Shown here piece after piece: positions 1 to 7,802 of a stretch of 32,702 nucleotides of DNA. The notes below the pieces were generated by a model that saw nothing but the letters and a program-made list of their open reading frames with translations, searched no databases and was not told the origin of the DNA. This stretch comes from Falsiroseomonas sp. (GTDB lineage Bacteria > Pseudomonadota > Alphaproteobacteria > Acetobacterales > Acetobacteraceae), in contig NZ_JAUYTS010000132.1 of the NCBI RefSeq assembly GCF_030695085.1, forward strand, positions 1 through 32,702, read 5' to 3'. Each line of letters begins with the position of its first letter. Position 1 is the stretch's first letter. A program made the translations under genes and the position numbers.

Positions 1-31
1 CGACGCCGCCGCGGATGAGAAGATCGGTCAT
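1..31 (-). CDS. N-terminal fragment of a gene running off the left edge (amidohydrolase-like start)
   Basis: Only the first ten codons are inside the window, read leftwards from an ATG at 29-31: MTDLLIRGGV. A purine-rich AAGGGA lies about seven bases upstream of the ATG, which supports a real start. The leader resembles the beginning of cyclic amidohydrolases such as D-aminoacylase or dihydroorotase-type enzymes, which often open with a DLLIRGG strand. That similarity is short and is only a suggestion. The gene follows the peptide-binding protein on the same strand by about 43 bases, so the two probably share a transcript. Confidence 0.45.
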   Translation of the reverse strand, partial: MTDLLIRGGV

Positions 32-74
32 GGAAGTCCCTTGATTGGTGGTCACTGAAGCGGCGCGGTACGGC

Positions 75-1643
75 TCAATCCACCTTCACCAGCCACAGCC
101 GCAGCCGGTTGTCCGGCGCCTGGCGCAGATCGATCCCGCGCCGGGACGCCCAGGCGATGGGCTGCTGGAACAGCGGGATATGGGCGATCTCCCGGCGCTC
201 GATCTCCAGCGCCTGGCGGATCAGCGCGCGGCGGCTGGTCTCGTCCGGTGCCTCCGCCGCCTGCGCCACCAGCGCGTCGAACTCCGCATTGGACCAGCGG
301 CCATAGTTCAGCCCGCCGGTGGTGCGGGAATTGGTCCGCAGCACGTCGTTCAGCGTTGAATAGGCATCCGCCAGCGGCAGCCCGGCATGGCCCAGCATGT
401 ACATGGAGAAGTCGCGCGTCGCGGTGCGGCGGGACCAGATGTTGGTCGGCTCGCTCTGCAATTGCAGCCGGATGCCGACCCGCGCCAGCATGGCGGCAAC
501 CGCCTGGCAGGTGCGCTCGTCATTCACGTAGCGATCATTCGGGCAGACGATGCCGACGGTGAAGCCGTTCGGGAAACCGGCCTCCGCCAGAAGCCGCTTC
601 GAGGCTTCCGGATCATAGGGCAGACGCTCGTTCAGATCGGCCGGCGCGCCGGTCAGGAAGGGGCTGACCATCATGCCGGCGATCCAGGCCTTGTCGCGCA
701 TCACGGTGCGGCGCAGCGCGTTCACGTCGATGGCGCGGTAGATCGCTTCCCGCACCCGGCGGTCGCGGAACGGGTTCTGGCCGCGCACGTCGGAATACAG
801 CAGCTCATCCCGCTCAAAGTCGAAGCCGAGATAGATGGTGCGCAGCTCCGGCCCCTCGATCACCTGCACGCGGTTGTCCTGCAGCAGGCGCGGGATGTCC
901 TGCAGCGGCACCTCCACATTCGCGTCGATGGCCCCCGAGAGCAGGCTGGCGGTGCGGGTCGCGGCGCTGCGGATCGGCTGGAAGTTGACCCGGGTCAGGT
1001 TGTGCACGGGCCGGTCCCACCAGCGGGCATGCGGCTCCAGCACCGTCCGCTCATCCGGGCGACGCTCGGTGATGCGGAAGGGGCCGGTGCCGTTGGCGGT
1101 GCGTGTCGCACCCGATTCCTGCTGCGCGGACAGGTTCGCCGCGTTTTCCGCATTGTTGGCGCGCGACCAGCCTTCATCCATCACGAAGAACTGGGTGATG
1201 GAGGCGAGCAGGATGGGGAAGGGGCGGTGCGTCTCGATCTCGATCGTGTGGCTGTCGAGCTTGCGCACGTCCTTGATCGCGCCGAGCAGGCCGCGGGCGA
1301 GCGACCCCGGCCCGTTCACCCGCGTCCAGGTGAACAGCACATCATCCGCGTCGAAGTCCTCGCCATTGTGGAAGACCACGCCGCGGCGGAGGTTGAAGCG
1401 CCAGACGGTGGGGCTGGTGCGTTCCCAGCTCTCGGCCAGCGCCGGCTCGATCTCGATGCGGTCATTGTGCCGCACCAGCGCCTCATAGACATTGCCGAGG
1501 AAGGTGTTGGTGAAGGTGTTGTTGGAGGAGTGCGGGTCCAGCGTCAGCACATCCGCGTTATAAGCCCAGGTGAAGGGCTTCGCCGCCGCCGGTCCGGCCA
1601 GGGTGAGACCGCCGAGCAGGGCGGCGAGGGCAAGGCGACGCAT
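75..1643 (-). CDS. ABC transporter substrate-binding protein, peptide/nickel family (SBP_bac_5)
   Basis: A 522-residue periplasmic solute-binding protein of the family that feeds oligopeptides, dipeptides or opines to ABC importers. It begins MRRLALAALLGGLTLAGPAAA, a clean Sec signal peptide, followed by the typical mature start FTWAYNADVLTLDPHSSNN. Family features further on include ESWERTSPTVWRFNLRRGV, where the query-family WxxxLR-GVxFHNGE strand occurs, and a Y-DPE-A--LLAEAG segment near residue 360. The open frame extends further upstream, but the ATG at 1641-1643 is chosen because GGAGG lies about eight bases before it and the signal peptide starts there. No permease or ATPase gene is visible; it may lie left of the window. 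The ligand cannot be read from sequence. It is divergent from the SIMPL-domain gene. Confidence 0.9.
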   Translation of the reverse strand: MRRLALAALLGGLTLAGPAAAKPFTWAYNADVLTLDPHSSNNTFTNTFLGNVYEALVRHNDRIEIEPALAESWERTSPTVWRFNLRRGVVFHNGEDFDADDVLFTWTRVNGPGSLARGLLGAIKDVRKLDSHTIEIETHRPFPILLASITQFFVMDEGWSRANNAENAANLSAQQESGATRTANGTGPFRITERRPDERTVLEPHARWWDRPVHNLTRVNFQPIRSAATRTASLLSGAIDANVEVPLQDIPRLLQDNRVQVIEGPELRTIYLGFDFERDELLYSDVRGQNPFRDRRVREAIYRAIDVNALRRTVMRDKAWIAGMMVSPFLTGAPADLNERLPYDPEASKRLLAEAGFPNGFTVGIVCPNDRYVNDERTCQAVAAMLARVGIRLQLQSEPTNIWSRRTATRDFSMYMLGHAGLPLADAYSTLNDVLRTNSRTTGGLNYGRWSNAEFDALVAQAAEAPDETSRRALIRQALEIERREIAHIPLFQQPIAWASRRGIDLRQAPDNRLRLWLVKVD

Positions 1644-1773
1644 GGGGGGAGCCTCCGTTTCGGAGGCAACAGCGTCGATCCGCCGGGCGGGGCCGTCAAT
1701 CGGCCAGTACGGATTCGCCGTGATCCCGCCGCAGGAATTTCCGAGTCTGGCAGCTTCTTGAGGAGTGAATCGT

Positions 1774-2508
1774 ATGCTGAAGCCCATCCGCGCCCTGGTG
1801 CTGTCCACCGCGCTGCTCGCCCAGCCCGCCCTGTCCCAACCCGGCCCGGCCCAGCCCGCCTTGTCCCAACCCGGCCCGGCCCAGCCCACCCTCGCCCAGC
1901 CGGCGGGTCTGTCCGAGACCCTGCTGCACATCGCCGAGACGGCGGAGGTGACCCGCGCACCGGATGAGGTGGTGGCCACGCTGCGCGCCGAGGCCCGCGC
2001 CGGCACCGCGGCCGCGGCGCAGGAGGCGGTGAACCGCGGCATCGCCGCCGCCGTCGAACGTGCCCGCGCGGTGGAAGGCGTGCAGGTCTCGACCGGCGGC
2101 TACTGGACCGCGCGGGTGGACGATGCCCGCGCCTGGCAGGCCAGCCAGAGCCTGACGCTGCGCGGCCAGGCCGCGCCCGCCTTGCTGGAGCTTGCCGGCA
2201 CGCTTCAGGGCCAGGGGCTGGCGATGGTCTCGCTGGATTGGCGGCTGACACGGCAGACGGCGCGGCTGGCGCGGGAGGAAGCCTCGGGCCTCGCCCTCGA
2301 CGCCCTGCGTCGCCGGGCCGCGACCGTGGCGGGCCAGCTGGGGCTGGAACTGGTCGGGCTGCGGGAGGTGCGGATCGATGTGCCGGAAGCCGGGCCGCGC
2401 CCGATGATGATGGCCGCGCGCGCCGGCGCCGCCGCGCCGGTCGCGGTGGCGGAGGATGCGGTGGTGTCCGCCACGGTGGCGGCGGTGGCGGTGCTGCGGC
2501 CGCGCTGA
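1774..2508 (+). CDS. SIMPL-domain (DUF541) exported protein
   Basis: A 244-residue protein with an N-terminal signal peptide (MLKPIRALVLSTALLAQPAL) followed by a Gln/Pro linker made of a duplicated 10-residue unit, then a SIMPL/DUF541 domain. The start of the domain is visible as LLHIAETAEVTRAPDEVVATLRAEA, with the later SLDWRLTR and LAREEASGLALDALRRRA segments typical of the family. Family members are periplasmic or surface proteins of poorly defined role; some bacterial examples form multimeric channels or cages, others affect stress survival. The ATG at 1774 is preferred over a GTG at 1765 because AGGAG at 1761-1765 is eight bases before it. It is divergently arranged with the peptide-binding protein gene, separated by 130 bases. 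Confidence 0.85.
   Translation: MLKPIRALVLSTALLAQPALSQPGPAQPALSQPGPAQPTLAQPAGLSETLLHIAETAEVTRAPDEVVATLRAEARAGTAAAAQEAVNRGIAAAVERARAVEGVQVSTGGYWTARVDDARAWQASQSLTLRGQAAPALLELAGTLQGQGLAMVSLDWRLTRQTARLAREEASGLALDALRRRAATVAGQLGLELVGLREVRIDVPEAGPRPMMMAARAGAAAPVAVAEDAVVSATVAAVAVLRPR
1821..1900 (+). repeat. 30-bp tandem repeat in the SIMPL gene linker
   Basis: Two 30-bp units (1821-1850 and 1851-1880) differ by a single base, and a third partial unit reaches about 1900. Each encodes QPALSQPGPA, placed just after the signal peptide. The near identity suggests recent slippage duplication in the coding linker. Confidence 0.9.
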
Positions 2509-2637
2509 CGCGGCGCGCGCGATTCGCCAGGTCCGCGGCGGTCGGGGCAATGAAATGGCGTCAATCGCGCCCGGACCGCAACGAGTATACGCGCGGCAGG
2601 GTTCCGACCGACCAAAAACGCAGGGCGGCCCTGCCGA

Positions 2638-2667
2638 TTGAATGGCTGCACCCCGGCGACTTATGCG
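2638..2667 (+). promoter_or_regulatory. possible promoter of the DUF3052 gene
   Basis: TTGAAT at 2638-2643 and TATGCG at 2662-2667 are separated by 18 bases and would place a transcript start about 20 bases before the ATG at 2695. The match to the sigma-70 consensus is moderate and rests on inspection only. Confidence 0.3.
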
Positions 2668-2694
2668 CTAGACCCCACGAATGGTGGCAACTCC

Positions 2695-3108
2695 ATGACG
2701 GAAACTATTCGAATGGGTGTCGTAATCGGGGAGGTAGCGCGCAGACTCGGCTATCGCCCGGGCATGGCCTGCGCTGTTCTGGGCAACCCTCCGGGGATGA
2801 CCTTCGGCCTGCCAAACGGGGCGACCGCAGCGGCCGACCTGATTCTCGCCTTCGCCGCGGACAAGGTGGCGCTGCGCGCCATCGCGCCGCGTGCGCTCAA
2901 CCTGTATGGCATCGGGGCGCGGCTCTGGTTCGCCTACCCGAAGAAGACCGGCCCGGTGCGGTCCGACCTGGACCGTGACCATGGCTGGGACCCGCTGACC
3001 ACCGAGGGGCTTCTGCCGGTCACGCAGGTGGCGCTGGATGATACCTGGTCCGCGCTGCGCTTCCGCTTCCGGGAGGAAATCCCGAAGGTGATGCGCGCGG
3101 GCGCCTGA
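2695..3108 (+). CDS. DUF3052 family protein
   Basis: A 137-residue soluble protein. The pattern is that of DUF3052: LGYRPGMACAVLGNPPG near the N-terminus, then a D-ILAFAADK segment, a buried strand ending in LWFAYPKKTG, an SDL-RDHGWDPL helix, and the C-terminal VALDDTWSALRFRFR. The order strand, helix, strand, PKK, helix and DDTWS is what members of this family show; the function is not established, and a fold related to SAM-dependent methyltransferases has been suggested for such sequences. The ATG at 2695 is chosen; a TTG at 2638 and an ATG at 2713 are in frame. The ribosome-binding site is weak. It precedes the GntR regulator by 117 bases on the same strand. Confidence 0.75.
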   Translation: MTETIRMGVVIGEVARRLGYRPGMACAVLGNPPGMTFGLPNGATAAADLILAFAADKVALRAIAPRALNLYGIGARLWFAYPKKTGPVRSDLDRDHGWDPLTTEGLLPVTQVALDDTWSALRFRFREEIPKVMRAGA

Positions 3109-3225
3109 GGCACCTGGCCCCAATCGGCACCCCGCCCCGCCCCTCAGCCTGCCATTCCTTATGACGGCCGGCTGCGGTAGCCTTCGCCGTGTGCGCCCAA
3201 TCCGGCGCACCCGACCGGATACCGC

Positions 3226-4074
3226 ATGACCCAGAGCAGCAGCCCGACCGGCCAGGCGATGATACGGCCAGCCGGCCGATCCACCCCGCAGCCGGACAGC
3301 CAGTCTGCCCCACGGCCAGCTGGCCGGCCCGCCCCGCGACCGCCAGGCGCCGCGCCGGATCTCAACCGCAGCGCGGTTGCGCGCTATCTGCAACTCGCGA
3401 CGCTGTTCCGGCACCGGGTGGAAAAGGGCGTCTGGCTGCCCGGTACGCAGATTCCCACCGTCGATGAACTGGCCGCGGAATGCGGCGTGGCGCGGGCCAC
3501 CATCCGCCAGGCGCTGGACCAACTGGCCGAACAGGGGCTGATCGAGCGCTTCCGCGCCAAGGGCACCTTCGTCAGCACCACCCCGCCGCAGCGCCTGTGG
3601 TGCGATGTGGAAACCGATTGGACCGGCCTGCTGCGCTCACGCGAAGGCGCGCAGATCGAGATCCTGTCCGACACGCCGGGCCAGCCCGGCAGCAGCCTGC
3701 CGCCGAGTGTCGGCCACCCCGCGCCGCTGTATCGCCACCTGAGGCGCCGCCATTGGCGGGACAATCAGCCCTTCCTGCTGGCCGATGTCTGGCTGGATGA
3801 CAGCCTGTCGCCGAAGGTGACGGCGGAGGATCTGGTGACCAAGACGGCGCTGCGCCTGGTCGCCAGCATCCCCGGCGTGAAGATCGCCGGCGCGCGGCAG
3901 ACCCTGACCATCGGCAGCGCCGATGTGGAAACCGCCGCCGCCCTGCACCTGCCGCTGAACGCGCCGATCGCGCATGTCCATCGCGTGGCGCTGGACGCCA
4001 AGGGTACGCTGCTGATGGTGGCGAACGGCCTTTATCGCGGCGATACCGTCCGCATCGACGTCAAGCTGCGATAG
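3226..4074 (+). CDS. GntR-family transcriptional regulator, HutC/UTRA type
   Basis: A 282-residue regulator with three parts. Residues 1-45 are a Pro/Ala/Arg-rich, probably disordered tail that is longer than usual for the family. Residues about 46-112 form the GntR winged helix-turn-helix, recognisable in VEKGVWLPGTQIPTVDELAA, GVARATIRQALDQLAEQGLI and the wing RAKGTFV. The rest is a UTRA ligand-binding domain, with the family pattern of a bulky-hydrophobic and RR--W-D strand and a late R-TLTIGSADVETA segment. Such proteins bind an operator as dimers and release it on binding a small metabolite; the ligand here is unknown. Its 3' end overlaps the convergent hydrolase gene by 14 bases. The lack of a clear metabolic partner next to it on the same strand leaves its targets open. 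Confidence 0.88.
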   Translation: MTQSSSPTGQAMIRPAGRSTPQPDSQSAPRPAGRPAPRPPGAAPDLNRSAVARYLQLATLFRHRVEKGVWLPGTQIPTVDELAAECGVARATIRQALDQLAEQGLIERFRAKGTFVSTTPPQRLWCDVETDWTGLLRSREGAQIEILSDTPGQPGSSLPPSVGHPAPLYRHLRRRHWRDNQPFLLADVWLDDSLSPKVTAEDLVTKTALRLVASIPGVKIAGARQTLTIGSADVETAAALHLPLNAPIAHVHRVALDAKGTLLMVANGLYRGDTVRIDVKLR

Positions 4075-5062
4075 CCGGGAAGAAGCCCGCCACATCGCCC
4101 GGCGGCGCCCAGCGCGGCGCATTGTCCTTGTCCACCAGCACGGCGCGCACGCCCTCGGCGAAATCCGGGTGGCGGGTGACCGGGCCGGTGAGCGCCAGTT
4201 CCATGGCCAGGCAGCCGGCGAGATCCAGGCCGGCGCCGCGACGCAGCAATTCCAGCGTCACCGCCAGGCTGGTGGGGGACACGCGGTCCAGGATCGCCGC
4301 CTGGGCGCGCGCCCAATCGGTGCCCTCCGCGGCCAGCGCCGCCTGGATGTCCGGCAGGGTGGACGGGCCGAAGCAGCGGTCGATCGCCGGACGCTGGGCG
4401 GCGACCGGCCCCGGGGGCACGGCCTCCGCGAATTGATCCACCGCGGCGGCATCGCCCTCCAGCAGCGCGGCGCGCAGGGCGGGCAGGCGGTCCCGCGGCA
4501 CGAAATGGGTGGCAAGGCCAGCTTCCACCGCCTCCGCACCGCGCAGCCTCGCGCCGGTCAGCGCCAGCCATTTGCCCAGCGCACCGGGCAGCCGCGGCAG
4601 GATGAAGGAGGTGCCGACATCGGGGAACAGCGCGATGGCGGTCTCCGGCATCGCGATCAGGGCATGTTCCGTCACCACGCGGTGGCTGCCATGCACGGAC
4701 AGGCCGATGCCGCCGCCCATGCAGACGCCGTCGATCAGGCTGATCCAGGGTTTGGCGAAGCTCGCGATGGCGGCGTTGACGGCATATTCGCCGGCGAAGA
4801 AGGCCCGCACCCCGGCGGCATCCCCGGCGAGTGCCAGCTCGCGCACCCGGCGCACGTCGCCGCCGGCGCAGAAGGCCTTGCCGCCGGCGCCTTCCAGCAG
4901 CACCAGCCGCACCGCCGGGTCATCCCGCAGCCGGCCGATGGCGGCATCGAGTTGCGCGATCATCGGCAGGTCGAGCGCGTTCAGCGCCCGCGGGCGGTTC
5001 AGCAGAAGGGTGCCGGCCGCCCCCTCCTGCCGGAGGAGGACGGTCGGCTCGGTTTCGGTCAT
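4061..5062 (-). CDS. 3-hydroxyisobutyryl-CoA hydrolase (enoyl-CoA hydratase/isomerase family)
   Basis: A 333-residue crotonase-fold enzyme. The oxyanion-hole segments KAFCAGGDVRRV (residues 62-73) and CMGGGIGLSVHG (114-125) are intact. The pair E140 and D148 in AMPETAIALFPDVG matches the catalytic Glu and Asp of 3-hydroxyisobutyryl-CoA hydrolases, which are spaced eight residues apart; this and the C-terminal RHPDFAEGVRAVLVDKD region separate it from ordinary enoyl-CoA hydratases. The enzyme releases 3-hydroxyisobutyrate from its CoA ester in valine breakdown; some relatives act on other 3-hydroxyacyl-CoAs. It starts seven bases after the stop of mlaC without a strong ribosome-binding site, so it is probably cotranslated. 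No other valine-degradation gene is seen nearby. Confidence 0.88.
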   Translation of the reverse strand: MTETEPTVLLRQEGAAGTLLLNRPRALNALDLPMIAQLDAAIGRLRDDPAVRLVLLEGAGGKAFCAGGDVRRVRELALAGDAAGVRAFFAGEYAVNAAIASFAKPWISLIDGVCMGGGIGLSVHGSHRVVTEHALIAMPETAIALFPDVGTSFILPRLPGALGKWLALTGARLRGAEAVEAGLATHFVPRDRLPALRAALLEGDAAAVDQFAEAVPPGPVAAQRPAIDRCFGPSTLPDIQAALAAEGTDWARAQAAILDRVSPTSLAVTLELLRRGAGLDLAGCLAMELALTGPVTRHPDFAEGVRAVLVDKDNAPRWAPPGDVAGFFPAIAA

Positions 5063-5069
5063 CGGGCGG

Positions 5070-5711
5070 TCAGGTGCCTTCGCGGGAAGCGAGCTGGGTG
5101 ATCTGCCGGCGCATGGCGGTCAGCAGCGCCTGCACGTCATTGCCGTTGCGGGTGATGACGCTGCTGTATTCGCTGCGCGTGGTCAGCCGCAGGCTGGTGC
5201 CCTCGGCGATCACATCCACCACGCGGGGCTGGCCGCCCACCTCCGCCACCCGCCAGTCCAGGCCGAAGGCCGGGCTGCCGGCGCGTTCGACGATGGTGCT
5301 GACCAGCACATCCTCCTCGGTCCGCGCCTGGCTGCGGCCCAGGGTGAAGGTCAGGCCCTGATATTCCCCGAAGCGGGAGGAAAGGTTGCGGATCAGCACC
5401 TCCTGGAACAGCTGCAGATATTCCTGCTGCTGCTGCGCGCTGGCGGTGCGCCACCAGCGGCCGAGGATGAAGCGGCCGACGCCCTCCACATCCACGGCGC
5501 GGCGCAGGATGGCACCGACCCGCTCGCGCCGCTGCGCCACCGGCCCATCGGCATTGATGGCGGCCACCAGTTCACGCCCGGTGGCATCGATGAAGGCCGA
5601 AGCGCGGCCGATATCCATCTGCTGCGCCCAGGCCTGCTGCGTCGTGGCGGCGGCGGTGAGGCCCAGCAGGCCGAGCAGCAGGGGGCGGCGGGCGAGGTTG
5701 CTTGCTGTCAT
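5070..5711 (-). CDS. mlaC: MlaC/Ttg2D-type periplasmic phospholipid-binding protein
   Basis: A 213-residue exported protein. The N-terminus ARRPLLLGLLGLTAAATTQQAWA is a signal peptide with a hydrophobic core and an AWA cleavage site; paired arginines precede it, so Tat export is possible. The mature part follows the MlaC pattern: a first helical region with IDATGRELVAAI, then RAVDVEGVGRFILGRWWRTA, then YLQLFQEVLIRNLSSRF and the C-terminal VDVIAEGTSLRLTTRSEYSSVI. MlaC ferries phospholipids between the outer-membrane MlaA complex and the inner-membrane MlaFEDB transporter. The gene follows mlaA by 30 bases on the same strand, which supports the role. The inner-membrane transporter genes are absent from this window. 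Hopanoid-linked HpnM is a related protein and is the main alternative. Confidence 0.85.
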   Translation of the reverse strand: MTASNLARRPLLLGLLGLTAAATTQQAWAQQMDIGRASAFIDATGRELVAAINADGPVAQRRERVGAILRRAVDVEGVGRFILGRWWRTASAQQQQEYLQLFQEVLIRNLSSRFGEYQGLTFTLGRSQARTEEDVLVSTIVERAGSPAFGLDWRVAEVGGQPRVVDVIAEGTSLRLTTRSEYSSVITRNGNDVQALLTAMRRQITQLASREGT

Positions 5712-5741
5712 GGGAACTCTGTCCTTATCAGACCGCCGCGC

Positions 5742-6575
5742 TCAGCGCCGCAGGCCCTGGATGCCGGAACCGAGGCCAGAATCCGTGGTGGCCGCGGCCC
5801 CTGTCGGCACGTTGCGGATTTCCACCACCCGGCGCTGGCGATAGGCGCTGCGGATGGTGGCATAGGGGTCGAGGGAAGTAGCGCGCACCTGGTCGATCGG
5901 TTCGATCAACCCCTCGCGGGTGGACAATGCGGTGGTGGCGGTACGGGTGACGTTGATCGCGTCCCAGGTCTCGCCGCCGGCATAGGTCAGCGGGTTCATC
6001 GCCGTGTCCGCGGCGAAGCCCACCACATCGCGCGGGCTGGACGGGCCCAGCACCGGGATGAACAGGTAGGGGCCTTCCGGCGCCCCCCAGACCGCGAGGG
6101 TCTGGCCGAAATCCTCGGTATGGCCGATCAGCCCGAAATCCGTGGCGCGGTCGAAGATGCCGCCGATGCCCACCGTGGTGTTGACCAGGAAGCGGCCAGC
6201 GGTGGTGGCGGCGCGATAGCTTTCGCCCTGCAGCAGGTCGTTGGCCAGGATCACCGGCGTGCGGAGATTGGCCAGCACGTTGCGGATGGCGGTGCGGACC
6301 TCCGGCGGCAGGAAGATGCGATACATCTCGGCCGCCGGGCGCAGCACCAGCGTGTCGATCCCCTCATTCACGAAAAAGGCGCCGCGGTTCAGCGGCTCCA
6401 GCGGGTCGTTGGTGGCGCGGAATTCCGCCACCGCGTCGGCATCGGCCGGGTCCGGCCGGGTGGCGCAGGCGCCCAGGCCGAGGGCGACGGCAAGCGCCAG
6501 GAAGGGCAGGGCGGGCCTGGTGCGGCTCGGGCCCCAAAAGGTGCCGGATGCAATGGCGTGGCGGATGCGGATCAA
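5742..6575 (-). CDS. mlaA: MlaA (VacJ) outer-membrane lipoprotein
   Basis: A 277-residue protein with a lipoprotein signal ending in the lipobox LGAC (Cys37) after an arginine-rich, slightly long n-region. The mature part carries the MlaA signature: NDPLEPLNRGAFFVNEGID, then VRTAIRNVLANLRTPVILANDLLQG, then RFLVNTTVGIGGIFD and GEDFGQTL-like HTEDFGQTLAVWG with a GPYLFIPVLGPSS loop. MlaA sits in the outer membrane and removes phospholipid from the outer leaflet, passing it to MlaC, encoded next. The start is a TTG at 6573-6575: its GGAGGT (6582-6587 on the opposite strand) is six bases upstream and no ATG is better placed. The C-terminal 50 residues are low in conserved features. First gene of the mla cluster. 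Confidence 0.9.
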   Translation of the reverse strand: MIRIRHAIASGTFWGPSRTRPALPFLALAVALGLGACATRPDPADADAVAEFRATNDPLEPLNRGAFFVNEGIDTLVLRPAAEMYRIFLPPEVRTAIRNVLANLRTPVILANDLLQGESYRAATTAGRFLVNTTVGIGGIFDRATDFGLIGHTEDFGQTLAVWGAPEGPYLFIPVLGPSSPRDVVGFAADTAMNPLTYAGGETWDAINVTRTATTALSTREGLIEPIDQVRATSLDPYATIRSAYRQRRVVEIRNVPTGAAATTDSGLGSGIQGLRR

Positions 6576-6772
6576 CGGGCGACCTCCGGAAGCGGGTGGC
6601 CGGGCACAGCCCAGCCATCGCGGCCCGGGACTTCCTGGGGCGCGATGCCACCCTTATATGCATGGGAAGGCATCAGCGAAACGGTGGTGCCGCCGAAGTT
6701 ACGCACCGAGACATCCCGCGCCGCCAACAGGACCCCCGCCTGCTGCCGTGCGCTACCGAGAGAACCCGCCCG

Positions 6773-7708
6773 ATGGACATGGCCCTTCCCGGCACGCTGC
6801 AGCGTTGGTTGACCGGCCCGCGCGTGGCCAGCCTGCCAGTGCCCACCGAGATGCCGCCGCCGAAACTGTCCTTCGAATTCTTCCCACCGAAGAACGAGGC
6901 GCTGGAGACCGCGCTCTGGGCCGCGATCCGGCGGCTGGAGCCGCTGGGGCCGCGCTTCGTCTCCGTCACCTACGGCGCCGGCGGCACCACCCGGACGCGG
7001 ACGCATGAGACGGTGGCGCGGCTGGCCAGGGAAACCTCCCTGACCCCCGCCGCGCACCTGACCTGCGTGGGCGCCACGAAGGAGGAGGTGGATGAGGTGG
7101 CGCGGGACTACCTGGCCGCCGGCGTGCGCCACATCGTGGCGCTGCGTGGCGACCCGCCGGCCGGCGCCAGCCAGTACACCCCGCATCCGGGCGGCTACGC
7201 CCAGGCGGAGGATCTGGTGCGCGGCCTGAGCCGGATCGGCGATTTCGATATCTCGGTCGGCGCCTATCCCGAGGGGCATCCCGCCGCCGCCTCCGCCGAG
7301 GCCGACCTCGATTTCCTGAAGCGGAAGATCGATGCCGGGGCGACCCGGGCGATCACCCAGTATTTCTTCGATACCGATGTCTATCTCCGCTTCATCGACC
7401 GCTGCGCCGCCGCCGGCATCACCGTGCCGATCGTGCCGGGCATTCTGCCGGTGTCGAATTTCGCACAGGTGAAGAAGTTCTCCGCCATGTGCGGCGCCTC
7501 CGTCCCGGCCTGGATGGGCAAGCTGTTCGAGGGGCTGGAGGAGGATGCCGAGACCCGCCGCATGGTCGCCGCCGTGGTGGCCGCCGAGCAGGTGCGGCTG
7601 CTGCAGGCCAATGGGGTGGATGAATTCCACTTCTACACGCTGAATCGCGCCGACCTGACCTACGCGATCGCCCATCTGCTCGGCGCCCGGCCGCAAAAGG
7701 CGGGCTGA
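6773..7708 (+). CDS. metF: 5,10-methylenetetrahydrofolate reductase
   Basis: A 311-residue FAD-dependent enzyme that reduces 5,10-methylene-THF to 5-methyl-THF for methionine synthesis. The N-terminal strand KLSFEFFPPKN holds the catalytic glutamate (E35, equivalent to E28 in E. coli MetF), followed by FVSVTYGAGGTTR, AHLTCVGATKEE and IVALRGDPP (D127, which contacts flavin). The middle RAITQYFFD and the C-terminal GVDEFHFYTLNRADL segments are also family hallmarks. The ATG at 6773 is used because the conserved part starts shortly after it; upstream in-frame codons overlap the mlaA promoter region and look non-coding. The 197-base leader between mlaA and metF shows a small hairpin near 6680 but I could not match it to a known SAM, SAH or cobalamin riboswitch. 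Confidence 0.95.
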   Translation: MDMALPGTLQRWLTGPRVASLPVPTEMPPPKLSFEFFPPKNEALETALWAAIRRLEPLGPRFVSVTYGAGGTTRTRTHETVARLARETSLTPAAHLTCVGATKEEVDEVARDYLAAGVRHIVALRGDPPAGASQYTPHPGGYAQAEDLVRGLSRIGDFDISVGAYPEGHPAAASAEADLDFLKRKIDAGATRAITQYFFDTDVYLRFIDRCAAAGITVPIVPGILPVSNFAQVKKFSAMCGASVPAWMGKLFEGLEEDAETRRMVAAVVAAEQVRLLQANGVDEFHFYTLNRADLTYAIAHLLGARPQKAG

Positions 7709-7802
7709 GCCGACCCCGCCGGGCGCGAACGCGCTTCCACACCGTGACGGCCAGGTTCAGCATCGCTGCACCGGCTTCAGACCGGATGTGGAGGTAACGC
7801 CC

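Noticed and set aside
387..1967. 526-codon plus-strand frame opposite the peptide-binding protein
   Set aside because: Antisense to a well-supported gene with signal peptide and family motifs.
6576..6772. Possible SAM, SAH or cobalamin riboswitch before metF
   Set aside because: Only a small hairpin near 6680 is visible; no conserved core of a known class could be matched by eye.
4509..6812. 767-codon plus-strand frame across the mla cluster
   Set aside because: Spans three real minus-strand genes; no domain.
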